Source: Crotophaga sulcirostris (taxonomy: Eukaryota > Chordata > Aves > Cuculiformes > Crotophagidae). From it: a stretch of DNA of 64,000 nt. Positions 49,303-61,400 of the stretch are shown piece by piece (the first letter of the stretch is position 1; each line of letters begins with the position of its first letter). Location: assembly GCA_013397455.1 (NCBI GenBank), contig VYZB01000329.1, positions 452,500 to 516,499 of the forward strand, given 5' to 3'. Position numbers and translations under genes: made by a program. The notes under the pieces are model-generated. The model saw only the letters and a list, made by a program, of their open reading frames with translations, did no database searches and had not been told where the DNA came from.

Positions 49303-49415
49303 AAAATGGTAGTTTTGTGCCTGAGGTTCCGGACTGGGACTCAGATTTTGATTTGTTTCCCAGTTCTGCTACAGATTTCCTCTGTGACCTTGGGCCAGTT
49401 ACTTTGGGAGAAACA
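49303..49415 (+). mobile_element. MIR-type SINE relic (plus strand)
   Basis: The text GGACTGGGACTCAGATTTTG, TTTCCCAGTTCTGCTACAGA and TTCCTCTGTGACCTTGGGCC, then AGTTACTTTGGGAG, matches the tRNA-derived head and the conserved core of MIR elements (the TGTGACCTTGGGCAAGTTACTT landmark). The 3' L2-like tail is not recognisable. Confidence 0.8.
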
Positions 49416-52400
49416 TGTTAAAGCTCCTAAATGACTTAGGAATTCAAGTCTCTTTTCCAAAAGGGGCATAGTAGCAGATTCATATCGGGACAAGCAAGTG
49501 GGAATGCTGACCATAGCCAGGGCTACTGCTAAAGTGACATCGCGCCGCCCCATCCCTTTTCAGTTCTGAGCACCAGCAGGCACAGGGAGAGGGCTGTCTT
49601 CTGAACACCCATGGAAAATGAGCAGGTGATGGCATAGGAGAAGTCAGCTGCCACTCCTGTGGGCACTGCAGAGCAGGCAGCCTTGGAAGATGCTGCCTCT
49701 CATGGTTTCTAGTTTCTCCTCGGTTTTTGTAGGTGTCTCATCTCTGGAGAGCCTAAGGTATGATGCCGCGATCTGTGCAGGCAGAAGATGCTGAGTGCTG
49801 TGGTCAGTAGGCTAACTCTGAGAAGCACAGGGATTCCTGGCTCTTAGCATCCTACTTGGGTCAAAACAAGGAACAACCATCTCTCTCCAGGACAAGTGGT
49901 TTTGGTGTGAGGAACCTTCCACCTGGTTGGCTGCCACCTCACATCCCTCAGCCTTAGAGCTCAAACCTGCTTCCCCAAAGTCCAAGGTGAGTGGGAAGAA
50001 AGAGAGGCAAGAGCATCCTGCCCTTGCTTGCCCGTAGGCTGTGGAGCTGAACTGTAGCAAATATTTGAAGCTTCCTTTTTCTTGCTTAGATTCTTGGGCT
50101 TCAGTATCAGGGTTAGGAATTAAATAAATGTTTATTTGTTTGGCAATGCAGAAATTGGCTTCTTAAGCAAACTTACATAGCAACCAAGCAAGCATGTAAA
50201 CTTGAAGCACCTAAGCACTGTTGCCTCCAGATTTTAGACAGCTTTGAAAAATGGACCCTTTTTGCTGTTCCCGGCTTGTGAAGTACAAATAGCAATAGCA
50301 GAATAATCTTTGTCTCCCTCATCCTGTATTAGTCCATGCTGTATGTAGTCTCACAACTCACATGTGAAAGAAATGCAAGAAGTAATAAACCTGTGTTTAG
50401 GGGGAGCCAAGGATGGATATTCACTATAGCTTTCCATATGCTGTAGCAAAAATAAAAGGATCTTACAGGCATTTCTTTCTCCTCTTAATGTGTAGTTTGG
50501 TCATAACTCAGATACTGCTTTGGATCAGATACACAAACTGTTGTGCCTGTGAAGTCAATTGAAAGTAAATAAAATACTTTCTGCTTCAGTCTCTTGTACT
50601 GCTCCATTTGCTATAATTTTCTTCATTCTGCATGGAATTGTTATATATGAAAGTTCAGGTATGTGGTAGGTCATGAAGGTGAAGACATTGGATTTCTGAG
50701 AATCAAAAATGTTCTAGCAGAGAATCTTCCTTAAAAGCATGTATTTTCTTGTCACTGTTTTTGGCATGAAAAAACATTCATACAAAACACAAGAAAAAAA
50801 AATGACAAAAATGTATTAAAGGTCTTTTGAAACCTAAATAATTTGATGACTCTGTGAAAATGAAATATTTTAGCAATCAATGTTTGCTAACAGGAGTGGG
50901 GAAGTACAAAGGAATTCAGAAGCATCAAAGCAAATATTTTCAATTCAACCAAAACATTTTCAACCTGTAAGTCTCCACCTGCACCTACTCGCTTCTCAGG
51001 AAAACCAAGGCAGGCTGATATCACTGCTAACTGAGCTTTGTACACTAAAGGAAAACTGTTATGAGTATTGACTGCTGCAAATTTACATTTCATCAAAGTA
51101 GTTTGACTCTTCCGGGTGAGAGCAGGAATGATTTCAGATACACAAGTAGCTAAAGTCTTGGTCAATAAGTTAAGTTCCACATTCAGAAAAGAGAAAGCTT
51201 CTGTCACTGTGACCTTCTGTATCTGCTTTTGTAATCAATGTGATCAAAGCAGTCCCTGTGTCATGGGACAGGATTCCCTTCTGGAATATTTCCACAGGAC
51301 TGGAGACAGCTGTTGCAAAAATGTATTTTAAGAGGCTGCAGGAAATATGTCTGTAACTGATGCTTTTCCCAAGTTCTAAGTCTTGAAAGACCCTTTCTGT
51401 TTCCCGTGTGTATGTGTCCTTCTTCATTTGATCTATCTACTTGTGAAGGGGAATCCTTTCAGTGTCAGTTTATCGGTGATATTTGTCTGAAGTCACTTTG
51501 GTTAAAATTATCTTTTTCTACATCTGCTGGCTGATGTATTTGTCTTTGATATAACACAATTGAGTCATAAGCTTCAAGGGGGTCATTATGACTATCTCAT
51601 CTGACCCTTGGCATAAGGCACACCACAGTTTCAGTGATTCCTGTAGAAAGTCTGTTGCTTCTGACTGACATGTTCATCCTTCAGAGGGATAGTTTTCCCG
51701 GGGATTAGGCTGTCCCTGCTAGGACTACAAATGCCAGAGAAACAACTGAGTGGCTGTGGTGGCTCCTCTGAACTTTCTGGCTCTGTCCCATCTGGGTCCT
51801 ACACGCTTATTCCTGGAAGCACTACCAGTCCTAGTTCATTTTACATTTTTCCTTTCTTAAAAGATTGCTGTCAACAAATGGCCCAGCAGAACCATAGGAA
51901 GTGCAAGGATACTAAAACCACTGTTTTGTGTCATGGTTTTACAGTGCAGCCAAGAACCAGTGCCATATAAGCATCAGACTGTGGCGAGGTACACTATGTA
52001 TTTCCAGGGAATTAAGACACAGTGAAATCACACAGACTGTGAAGAAGCACAGGTTCCCTGCCTATGTCCTGGCCATCTCTTTTCACAGCTCAGTGAAACT
52101 CCATCTCTTTCTTCTCTTGTTGGCAGTATTTTGCTATTCCCTCACTCCTGCAGTTTGGAGGTAAATGATGATTCTTTAAGACAGATCTCTGCAGAGTTTT
52201 GCTCCGTATTTCACTGAAGCACAAAATGCAGTGTGTGTTGACTCCAGTGCTGTTTTTTTTCCAGGTGCATAGACACACACCCTTCCCAGTGCAGAGCCCC
52301 ACATCTGTGGGAACTCTGATGAGGGTTTTCCAGTCTAAAAGGTCTTATGCTCAAAACTTTTATGCAGGGAACAGGATTCAGAATTATTTGCCCTGTGAAC

Positions 52401-55400
52401 CATTTCACAGGCTTTTGTGCACTCCCACCAGTACATGGTAAGATTACTCTTCTGAGATCCTGAGTCTTCTTGCATGTCCTCTATTACCTTCACGCTCTGT
52501 ATTTCCATCTATCTTATTTTTTTTCTGTAACAATGCACCAAAGAAAGACAGTTGTTGCCCGTTTTTATTCTTTTACACTTAACCATTCTAAATCCAAAAC
52601 TTGAGATGATAAATATGGTAAATATGTTTTTAATTTGACCTGATGTACAGCAATATCTGAGGGTCTTTCATCACTCCTTAGTAAGAAGTTCTTACTGCAG
52701 TCTTATTTTCTTTTTATAGACTCTGTAAATCATATCTATTTTATTCTGTCTTTCTAAATCTCATTTTTTTTAATTCCAGAGGACTGAGTTTACCTTTTTC
52801 TCATATTCACATAATTAATTTATTCCACAGTCTATTAACCCACACTAATAAGGGTATATATTGTAGGTTCTTCTTCAAAAAGAATGTAGAATAGTTTTAG
52901 GCAGCTGAACCTAACCTGGTGATTAACCTGAGGACCTACATGATTGACAGAAACCTTAATCTTATTCTATTTTCAAATGAAGACTCAGACCCTGTTGGAA
53001 AGATGTGCTCTGTTTAAGAACAATCTATTGGCCTTAATTCAGATATAAACAAATTGTAAAACAGTGTTTATCAGGTCAAATTTCCTGATGACTTCTCCGG
53101 TTAAAATAAAATTAATTCATTCATAAGTATTTTGCTTGTTTGTTTTTTTGTTGTCCAGTTCTGTAACTGTGAAAGACGTGGTATAGATTTCAGTTAATGT
53201 GAGAAGAAGCCAATTAGATAAAAGCGAATGCCAGATTCTAAAAAGTGCATTACAGCCTTTCTAGAAAATTGATCATCTGTAAAACTTTCAGAGTGGCTAA
53301 AAGTGGAATAGCTATTACTTACTGCCACAGGGTCTTCTGATCTTCCTGTGACACTACATGAGTCTGTTTACTAATGTTTTCTTTAAAAATTGAGTCCTTC
53401 TGCCCTTTGGTTTTGATGTGCTCAGTACTTAAAGAGTGGGGTAGTAAAGACTACGAAACAAATGAGATTATTTGTGACTAATATGTTAATCTAGAGCCCT
53501 GGAATTCCTTGTGCATGATTTGAGCTGTTGCACAATAGGCTGGCTGGAGACATTGCCTCTCTGTGTTTCTCAGGAACCTACTGAGTATAGTTCTGAGACG
53601 TATCTTCGCTGCAAAGGTTAGCATATGCAGGAAAGGTATTAACAGATTTTCTTTGCAATGTCACCTAGTAAGTCTTTCTCAACACAATGTAGAACCAGAG
53701 AACATTAATAAATAGATAAGAGTGAAATACATGGATAAGAGTAAACCCTGCAAACAGTGAAGAGAAAGATATTAACAGATAGATATATTTACCTTATAGA
53801 ATATACTTTGTGTTTTCCTAAATTTTCATGATTCTCTTGAGATACTTATGTATGTGGTTCAAAACTTCACTTTAGGGAAGTTGCTATTTGGACAACAGAA
53901 ACAAATGGCAAAAAACAACTGCCTGCAGCGTATCACAAAGCTAATGGTACAATGATTTGTACTGAGATGTCTTATCATTGACTGGAGATGACCTGAATTC
54001 TACAAGTTTGGAGATGATATGTCAAATTCTGGGAAGTCCACAGGAAGTAGTTTCATACCTCATTAAGGTGATCTTCAAAAATCTCATAGAAACTTAGTTG
54101 TCTCTGATGTATCTAAGTCTGTCACAAAGACTTCTGTGATCATCACTGGGCCTCTACATGAAAGGAAAAGATCACTGGGTTTGTTCTAAATATTTTTTCT
54201 GCCTGATTAATGCATCCAGGTAAGTCTGGGATATTGTACTGAGAAGAGGTTTTATGTGTGATATCCTAAGAATGTCAATGTACCTGATCCATTCATTCTG
54301 CGGGTACTCAAATGCATTACATTTACACTTTATATGTCCAGCAAAAAAAGGATTAAATCTGCTGTACACAACAGCTCCAGTGAAATTTTTTTTGGAAAAA
54401 TGTTCTCTGAAATCAGAGAAAGCATAAGTGTCCCCTACAAACATTTTGCAAATAGAAACAGCTTTCAAAGGCAGACATAGCTCATCAGGACAGTAAGAAC
54501 TATGTGAAGTACTGTATCTAGTGCCCATTTCTCCTCAAGACTTTGTAATGTGTCCACCTTTGTTCCTACTTTTTGCTTAGCTAATATACATTTTAAATTT
54601 CTGTGATGGGGATTCTAACTGCTAAATGGGCTGTAAGCAATCTTCACTGGCAAAGAATCCAAAAGAAAATACGGCGATAGAGTGATTTATCTTGTGGACT
54701 TTACATGCCCCCTGGTGGAAAACTTCCTCAGTGTAGCTGTAAGGATCTGCAAAAACATCTCTTATAAACAGATGTGTGGTTCATGAACCATATCTGAGTT
54801 GCATTCTCATTTGAGGCACTGCATTATTATCAGTGTATAGCCCGTGAATAAGAACACACAATATCCCAAGTTACGAATGAGCACCTGGACTCATTTAAGC
54901 GCTGCTAGCATGATGTACATTGCTCGTATGGTATAAATTGCTGGCCTAAAATTTCTTGCAGGCAAATGATGCCAAGCTCTTAATATATATAAAATGAACT
55001 CTAGTAACTTAAGCAAAATAATCACAATTTTCCCCACAGTCTTTCCAGGATTTCAATCTGGAGGGTTTTGAAGGATACACAATACCTTGTTACAAACCAT
55101 ATAATGTTTTAAAAAGTATCCAACTGACAACCTTGGCCAACATCGTATCTTCTATCTAGATTACTTCAATATGTCATGTCCATATCACACCACTCTGTCC
55201 ATGGTCCCAATGCCAAGGATTTCTGTCTTGTCCAACCTTTCCATCTGGAAGTAATGAGCTTAATATTCTGGCTCTACCCCCATAAAAGCTTTGTCACAAA
55301 AAAGTAGCAGTCTTAGGAACTGTTGTATACCCTGAAGACAGATTTGAGATCCACATAGTCTCCCAAAGTTCTACTCCAATTCATTAAAAGACAGTTTTTC

Positions 55401-58400
55401 CACTCTACTCACATGAGACCCACAGCATACTGTACGACTGTAAGAGCTATTTGACAACCTTAAATCCTGTCCTAGCCTTGTCAAAGGATTGCGCTTAAGA
55501 GATAATGAAGGGTTAGAATGTTCCTTTGGTGCAAAACACATTGTGTTATAGGATTTGCTCTTAAGATGGCTGTTCTTTTCATTGCGATTCGTCTGAAAAC
55601 CTAAAGCAAAAGAAATAGAAGTTCTTTGTTTTCAAGTCTTTTCTAATTTTGTATGAAATGAATGCAAACTCTCACAAACCTCACCCATCAAGTTAAGCTT
55701 CAGCTCTGATTTTGCATTCCTCAGCACAGCCTGGTGGCTGAGAGTATCAGCAGTGCTTCTGATATCTTCTGATAATCCTTCACTGCTGCTGTGTGGAGGG
55801 TTCGAGGTCTGAGTGTCCACTTCACATCTCTTTCCTTTCCATTTTCTTTCATTTATCACAGGTTGAGAAGAATGAGACATCAGTCTGAGCAGAGGTTTTA
55901 TAAGTGGTTTCCTAAGAAATATCAATGACTACCATATCTCTGACCATGAGTTGTTTTCATTTATCACATTTTTCTAGTGTTATCAGCAGTTTGCAAAAAC
56001 TAGAATCCGGAGCCAGAATGTGACAGTATTCCTCAGGCGCCTTGCTCAGGCTGCACAAATTTACAGAGGGAAATTTATCTCACCTACCTTAGGCATATTT
56101 TAGAATGGGATGAGTCTTTTAGTGAAAATGCCTGTTCCCACTTTTACTATACACAAAGATAGCCCTGGAATAATATCTAAATAACTAAAATAAGATGATA
56201 TCAATTCCATTTTTTGATGCTAGGATTAAAACCAAAACTTGTTGAGTCAGCTTTTATGTCTGTCATATTCTTACGCCACTGTAAAGATACATTTTCTAAT
56301 TACTTGACTATATTAATCACTTGACTATTGTAATTGCATCTAAATTAAACTCTAGCATTTAACTGAAACTTTGTTCAATATGTCTCAAAATAGAAACCAA
56401 ATTTAACAATATTATCTTAATGTCAACTAGTAAGACGTGCAAGTACAGTTGAATGAATCAGATATTCTTAGAATCACTACTGTGTTATTGCTGCTCAGAA
56501 AAAAAAGATGAAAAACTGAAAAATGCAGTTCTGAGAACAAAATGCTTTGCACAGACCTATCAGATTTGCTGAAATTAAATTTTGGCAGATAGGAACATTC
56601 AGACATTTCCAAAATGTCCTGTTTTATAATTTTGGAACCAGACATCTAATATTTCCTTTCAAAATAGTATTTAATATTTAATATTCTTCTGATATATTTC
56701 ATTTTGTGTTCTCAATACAATTAAAAAGTCAACCATAATCAAATGTTTCTCTTTGAGACATTTCATTTGATACGAGACATTTTTCTTAAAACTTTCTCTT
56801 CCAGATAATTTCAAAATTTTCAGAAGTTGTGCCTAACTGGACTAAGACCAAATCTCAAAATCCTCTGCAAATTCATTTTCCACATAGATATGATTTATTG
56901 TTGATATTCCACCAAGAGTGTGTCAGTCATAAACCTCTTAAGAAGCTGAAAGGAAAAGAAATTCACTGTTCCTCAGAGAGGACTTCACACTTACTGGGCC
57001 AGGACTTAAAATCTGTTTCCACAATTGCAAGAATGCCCTGTACCAAAATATTTTTCTTCAAGTGAAGCTGAGGAGAAATTGGTGGCATTTTTATGTCACC
57101 TTGCAAAATTTAATGTGGTCAGAGGACATAAAATGAAATGTTATCATCTCTGAAAATACAGCTGTATTAGTTTAAAACATTAAAATGCCTGGCTGGTTAA
57201 AGTTCATAGTTGCTCTCATTTGCTTCTATGAAAGATATGTTCAAGAAACCAGAAAGGAAGTATTTCTATACAGCTACAGATTCAGAGGCATTAGGTTTGA
57301 TATGTTTATTTATTAGCATCAGTCTGTATAACTGTGTCTTCAAATACAAATGTGCTATAAGGGGCCAGATCGTTCAGACTATTGAGTTCATTTTGTGCTG
57401 TTTCATAGCTCACTTCACAACAGTGCAAAATGATGTGCACCATCTGGAGGCTCCTCCTGAATATTTCCTCTGAAAAGGTGGACTCTCTGGTTGTTGTAAA
57501 GCCAGCAGAGATGTCTTTGCTGTCTGTGACACCTCTGCTGTGCTACCTGGCGTGGGGGAACGTGGTGAATTTACAGAGAGGCAGAATGTGGAGGCGAAAG
57601 AACTTTTTGCTGCCTGATTTTCCCAGAGCCTATGAGTCCAACTCACTGGCAATATTCTAAAGCGTTTCTCAGCAGTGTTTTGTTTGAATGCTGGTGATGC
57701 TGTAGAGATGACCACACTTGTCAGACACTGTCTCCCCTTCTTTCCTAACTGGCAGGATAGAACTGGCCCAGAATTGCTCCCTAGCTCTTAGAAATCTTTG
57801 TTTTTTGTTCCTCTCCAGGTCACCACTTAGGCTCTCCTCCTGGTTGTGGGTCGACACAGGTGATTGACCGCTACACCGAGATGTCACCCTGACTACAGCT
57901 GGACTCTGCAGGGAGACAGACCTTCCTGTGAGGTCCTCTGGCAGACTGAGCTTAGTGAAGGCTCCTGTTACTATAGCAGCTCCCAGTGTATATACTACGT
58001 CCTATGCATTTCCATGCCTTTGACAGCTATTTAAGGCTTCCTTTACTCAAAGCACTCCAAAATTTACCATATCAGCAAAACCCAAGACCTTTAAAAACCA
58101 AGCAGCCCTTCCTTCCACCCACAACACACATACTCACATATGAGTTAACGATGTTTAAGAGAAAGGTAAATTTCAGCTTTTGTTCAATGTTGTTGTGATA
58201 TAGTCATGCGTTGAAAATCCATCATAGAAGCAAAGAGTAAAATCACTGCCTCTTTCCAAAAGGATTTATAGTGCTAGTATAAAGAAACAAATATGGGACA
58301 GACACAGGTGGGAAGAATAAGGAAATAATGAGGTAGCCTTAGGTTTTGTGAAAGACGTTTGCATCATTGTTAAAATCTGAGGTAAACTACCCTGCTTCCT

Positions 58401-61400
58401 TTGGCCTTCCTACCTGTGTGTCTACCTTTGCTGGAGCTGAGTTTTTACAATGTTCATGCTCAGCATTTTTATAATAGAGAGCACAAATATGTCCAGAGTT
58501 TAAATAATTTATTGTAATGATTACAACTATTCTGAAGGTGGTTTGAGAGTTAGGATAATTGTTATGCCAAACTGCTTGAAAAGTAAGAAGTTGCCTTTGA
58601 TTGTTCTTCAGATATCCCATTATTTTTCCACAGGTCATATAAATTCATACTGCTAAGCAGGTTACTTTTATGTACTACTGTTGAAATCTGAATACAACTG
58701 CTTTTCAAGTTTCATCTAATTTTTCAAGACTGTCTTTCAGAGGAAATGGAACCTAATGTGATTTAACTGTTGGGGAAGGTAAAGGGGTGTTACATTCAGT
58801 CAATTTATGTTCATTATAAACAAATCCAAATTCCTATCTAGTATGGTATAAGTAACATATGTCACATACTACAGCATGTCTGGTGTACCCTTTAACATTT
58901 TAACAGTCCATCAGACATTAATGTGACTTAAACATCAAAAACAGGTTCATTTTGCCATTAATATCCTGAAACAAGAACATCTAATATACACATCCTGAGA
59001 TTTAATCTGTAAACATAACCAAAAATGTCTGGATGAAGGGGGCTTGTTTATATTTCAGTAGTGCTACTTCCATGAAGCATGTGTCTGCTATCTTTAGTAT
59101 GCAACTCTAGCATCCTACCACTGAGAGAGCCCTAATGTCTTTGATACTGTTAGGGAAACTTATAAGTCTTCTGCTGACATACCAGTCCCTTTGTAGATCC
59201 CCTAAAGTTAAAGCTACTGATAAACATAACCTGTCTTTTAAAGAGGGGAAGAATTTTAAAACCACTTCAAACACACTCAAGATTTCCCTATTCATTTTTT
59301 CCATGGTGTGAAAGGAGATTCTGAAGTGGGCTGAAATTAAGAGGACACACTTCTCTTTACCAAAATAATGACTTGTTTAATAAACAACAAGGGAAAAGGA
59401 AAAATGTGAAGATGCATGCAGAGTGTCAAAATAAGAATATCTGAGAAAAACTTAATAAAACGCAAATGAACTTTCAGTCCAGTCAAATGCCCTTGTTTAA
59501 TTTTCTACCATTATTCAAACACTTGATTCTTGCATTAATGAATGCTCAAGGAGGTACATTTTTTAGGAATTAGTGTAGGACGAAGCATATGTGCACTAAT
59601 ACTCTCCAAACACATTGTATCTATGAACTCTGTTAGAAGTGAGTAAAGCCACTACAGTCAGGAAGATAATGAGGAAAAAACGTGAAGAAAAAAATGAATA
59701 GTTATACCCTTTGATATCTGCACGATTGTTTAATCCAGCTCTTACACAGAGAAAACCACAATGTAATTGCTATGGAGTGAACTGCATTAACAACCATGGC
59801 CTTGGAAAACCAGCCAGATAAATTCAAGGTCTGAAGTACAAATGAATGCTTCAATGATGACATGTCTTAAATCAATTGTTGTACTAGTGGAATTTGTCAA
59901 CAGCATGATTTTTTTGAATAAACATGCAGATTTGTCTGAACTTTTTACACCAGTGCATGTGCTTTCATTAAATTTTTGTCAGGATGGTTTTGCAAGCTGA
60001 GGCTGGAATTTCCCATCAAAACCAGGTGGAGAGAATCCTTTCTCAAAATAGCTAATGGCATGGGAAACTCCCTTGGCATGAAAGAACAAGAGTGAGAACT
60101 TCAATATGATTTCCTGAGCAATCTTATTTCAGTATGTGAAACAAGGCCAGGGCAAACCTGAGCACAGACAGATGATTTTCAGCGTGGTTAAATTGTTCGC
60201 ATGGTCCTTGGCAGTGGCTTGGCCTGGGCTAACTACCTCTCTCCCAGAAACGTCCCAGCACAGCAGAGCAGATAGCTTGAGCCAGTATAGATGCAGTCAG
60301 CATGTTTTGGGGGGTAAAAGCAATTAACTATGTCAACACAAGCCGTGCAAGCTGGCCTAAGGGCAGGCAGCAGTCCCTGGGCAATTTCATTTACTAGCAC
60401 AGCTGCAATACAGTAGTCCCTGTGAGCACATGGGGGAGTTATCAGATACTGGAGGAAAAGACTTTTTCACATACATTTTTGCTGCAGATTTTTCTGGAAT
60501 GGTCACAGCATTGTCCCAGTGCAGACTGAAAATTATTTCAAACCATGACTCTTTTGCAAAATAAAATTCCTGCTTTCTGGCCAGTTCTAGTACCAGTTTG
60601 ACAATATTGACATAGAAACTAACAGAATTTATACTAGAGAAACCTCTAGTGTGGGTACAGTTATGCAGATCCTGCAGTGCCTCAACATTAGGGGTTCACT
60701 CAAATTTCTCACTCAGATTCTATGTCATGTTTCTTTCATGCCCTTCTCTTTCAGCAAATGTAGCATGAAAAAAAAAAAAAACCCACACAGGAACTGAGAG
60801 GAAATAAGATATGGATGAACAAAGGCTGCATGTCTAAATGCCTGTGTATTCTGAACATATACAGCATTCAAGACACAGAAACATATATTACTGCTTTTAT
60901 AGTGGCTATAGTGGTTGATAAAACATCGAGCATAAAGGTACACACCACTGACTATTTGTTTTAGGGGATATTGCTTTACTCACCTATACTATGAAAACTG
61001 TGCACTTTGCACATTGCAGCTTTGAAACACGTGCATTTATCTTTCTATGTGTAGATGTGAGTTTGTCAACTGAGGACACTATTCTTCCAACTTCAGGTGG
61101 ATTTTGAAAATCCCAGATCTACTTCTCTTCCTGCTATGTAAGCAGTTTAGAAAATGATCGTGCATCCAACGTGTCTACACTTGTAACTCCTTGAGGCTAT
61201 ATGAGATTTCTCATATCATGTCATGTTTCCAAACTAGAATAATTGCCTTTCTAGTAAAGATCTGTGGTTTCACTCTTTGAGGTTTTTGGTCTTTTTTGCG
61301 TAGTAAGTTTTCCTTTTTTAAAGATAAATCCTGGAAAATGAGACGTACAGTGATGGGAGGTAGAGGAGAACAGTCTGAAGAATAAGCAACGAGTTAGAAG

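Noticed and set aside
54172..54528. 118-codon minus-strand frame
   Set aside because: No family motif and no splice or promoter context. This length is within chance for AT-rich 64 kb.
60768..60781. A14 run as the tail of a processed retrocopy
   Set aside because: The upstream sequence carries no recognisable gene or SINE, and no target duplication is visible.
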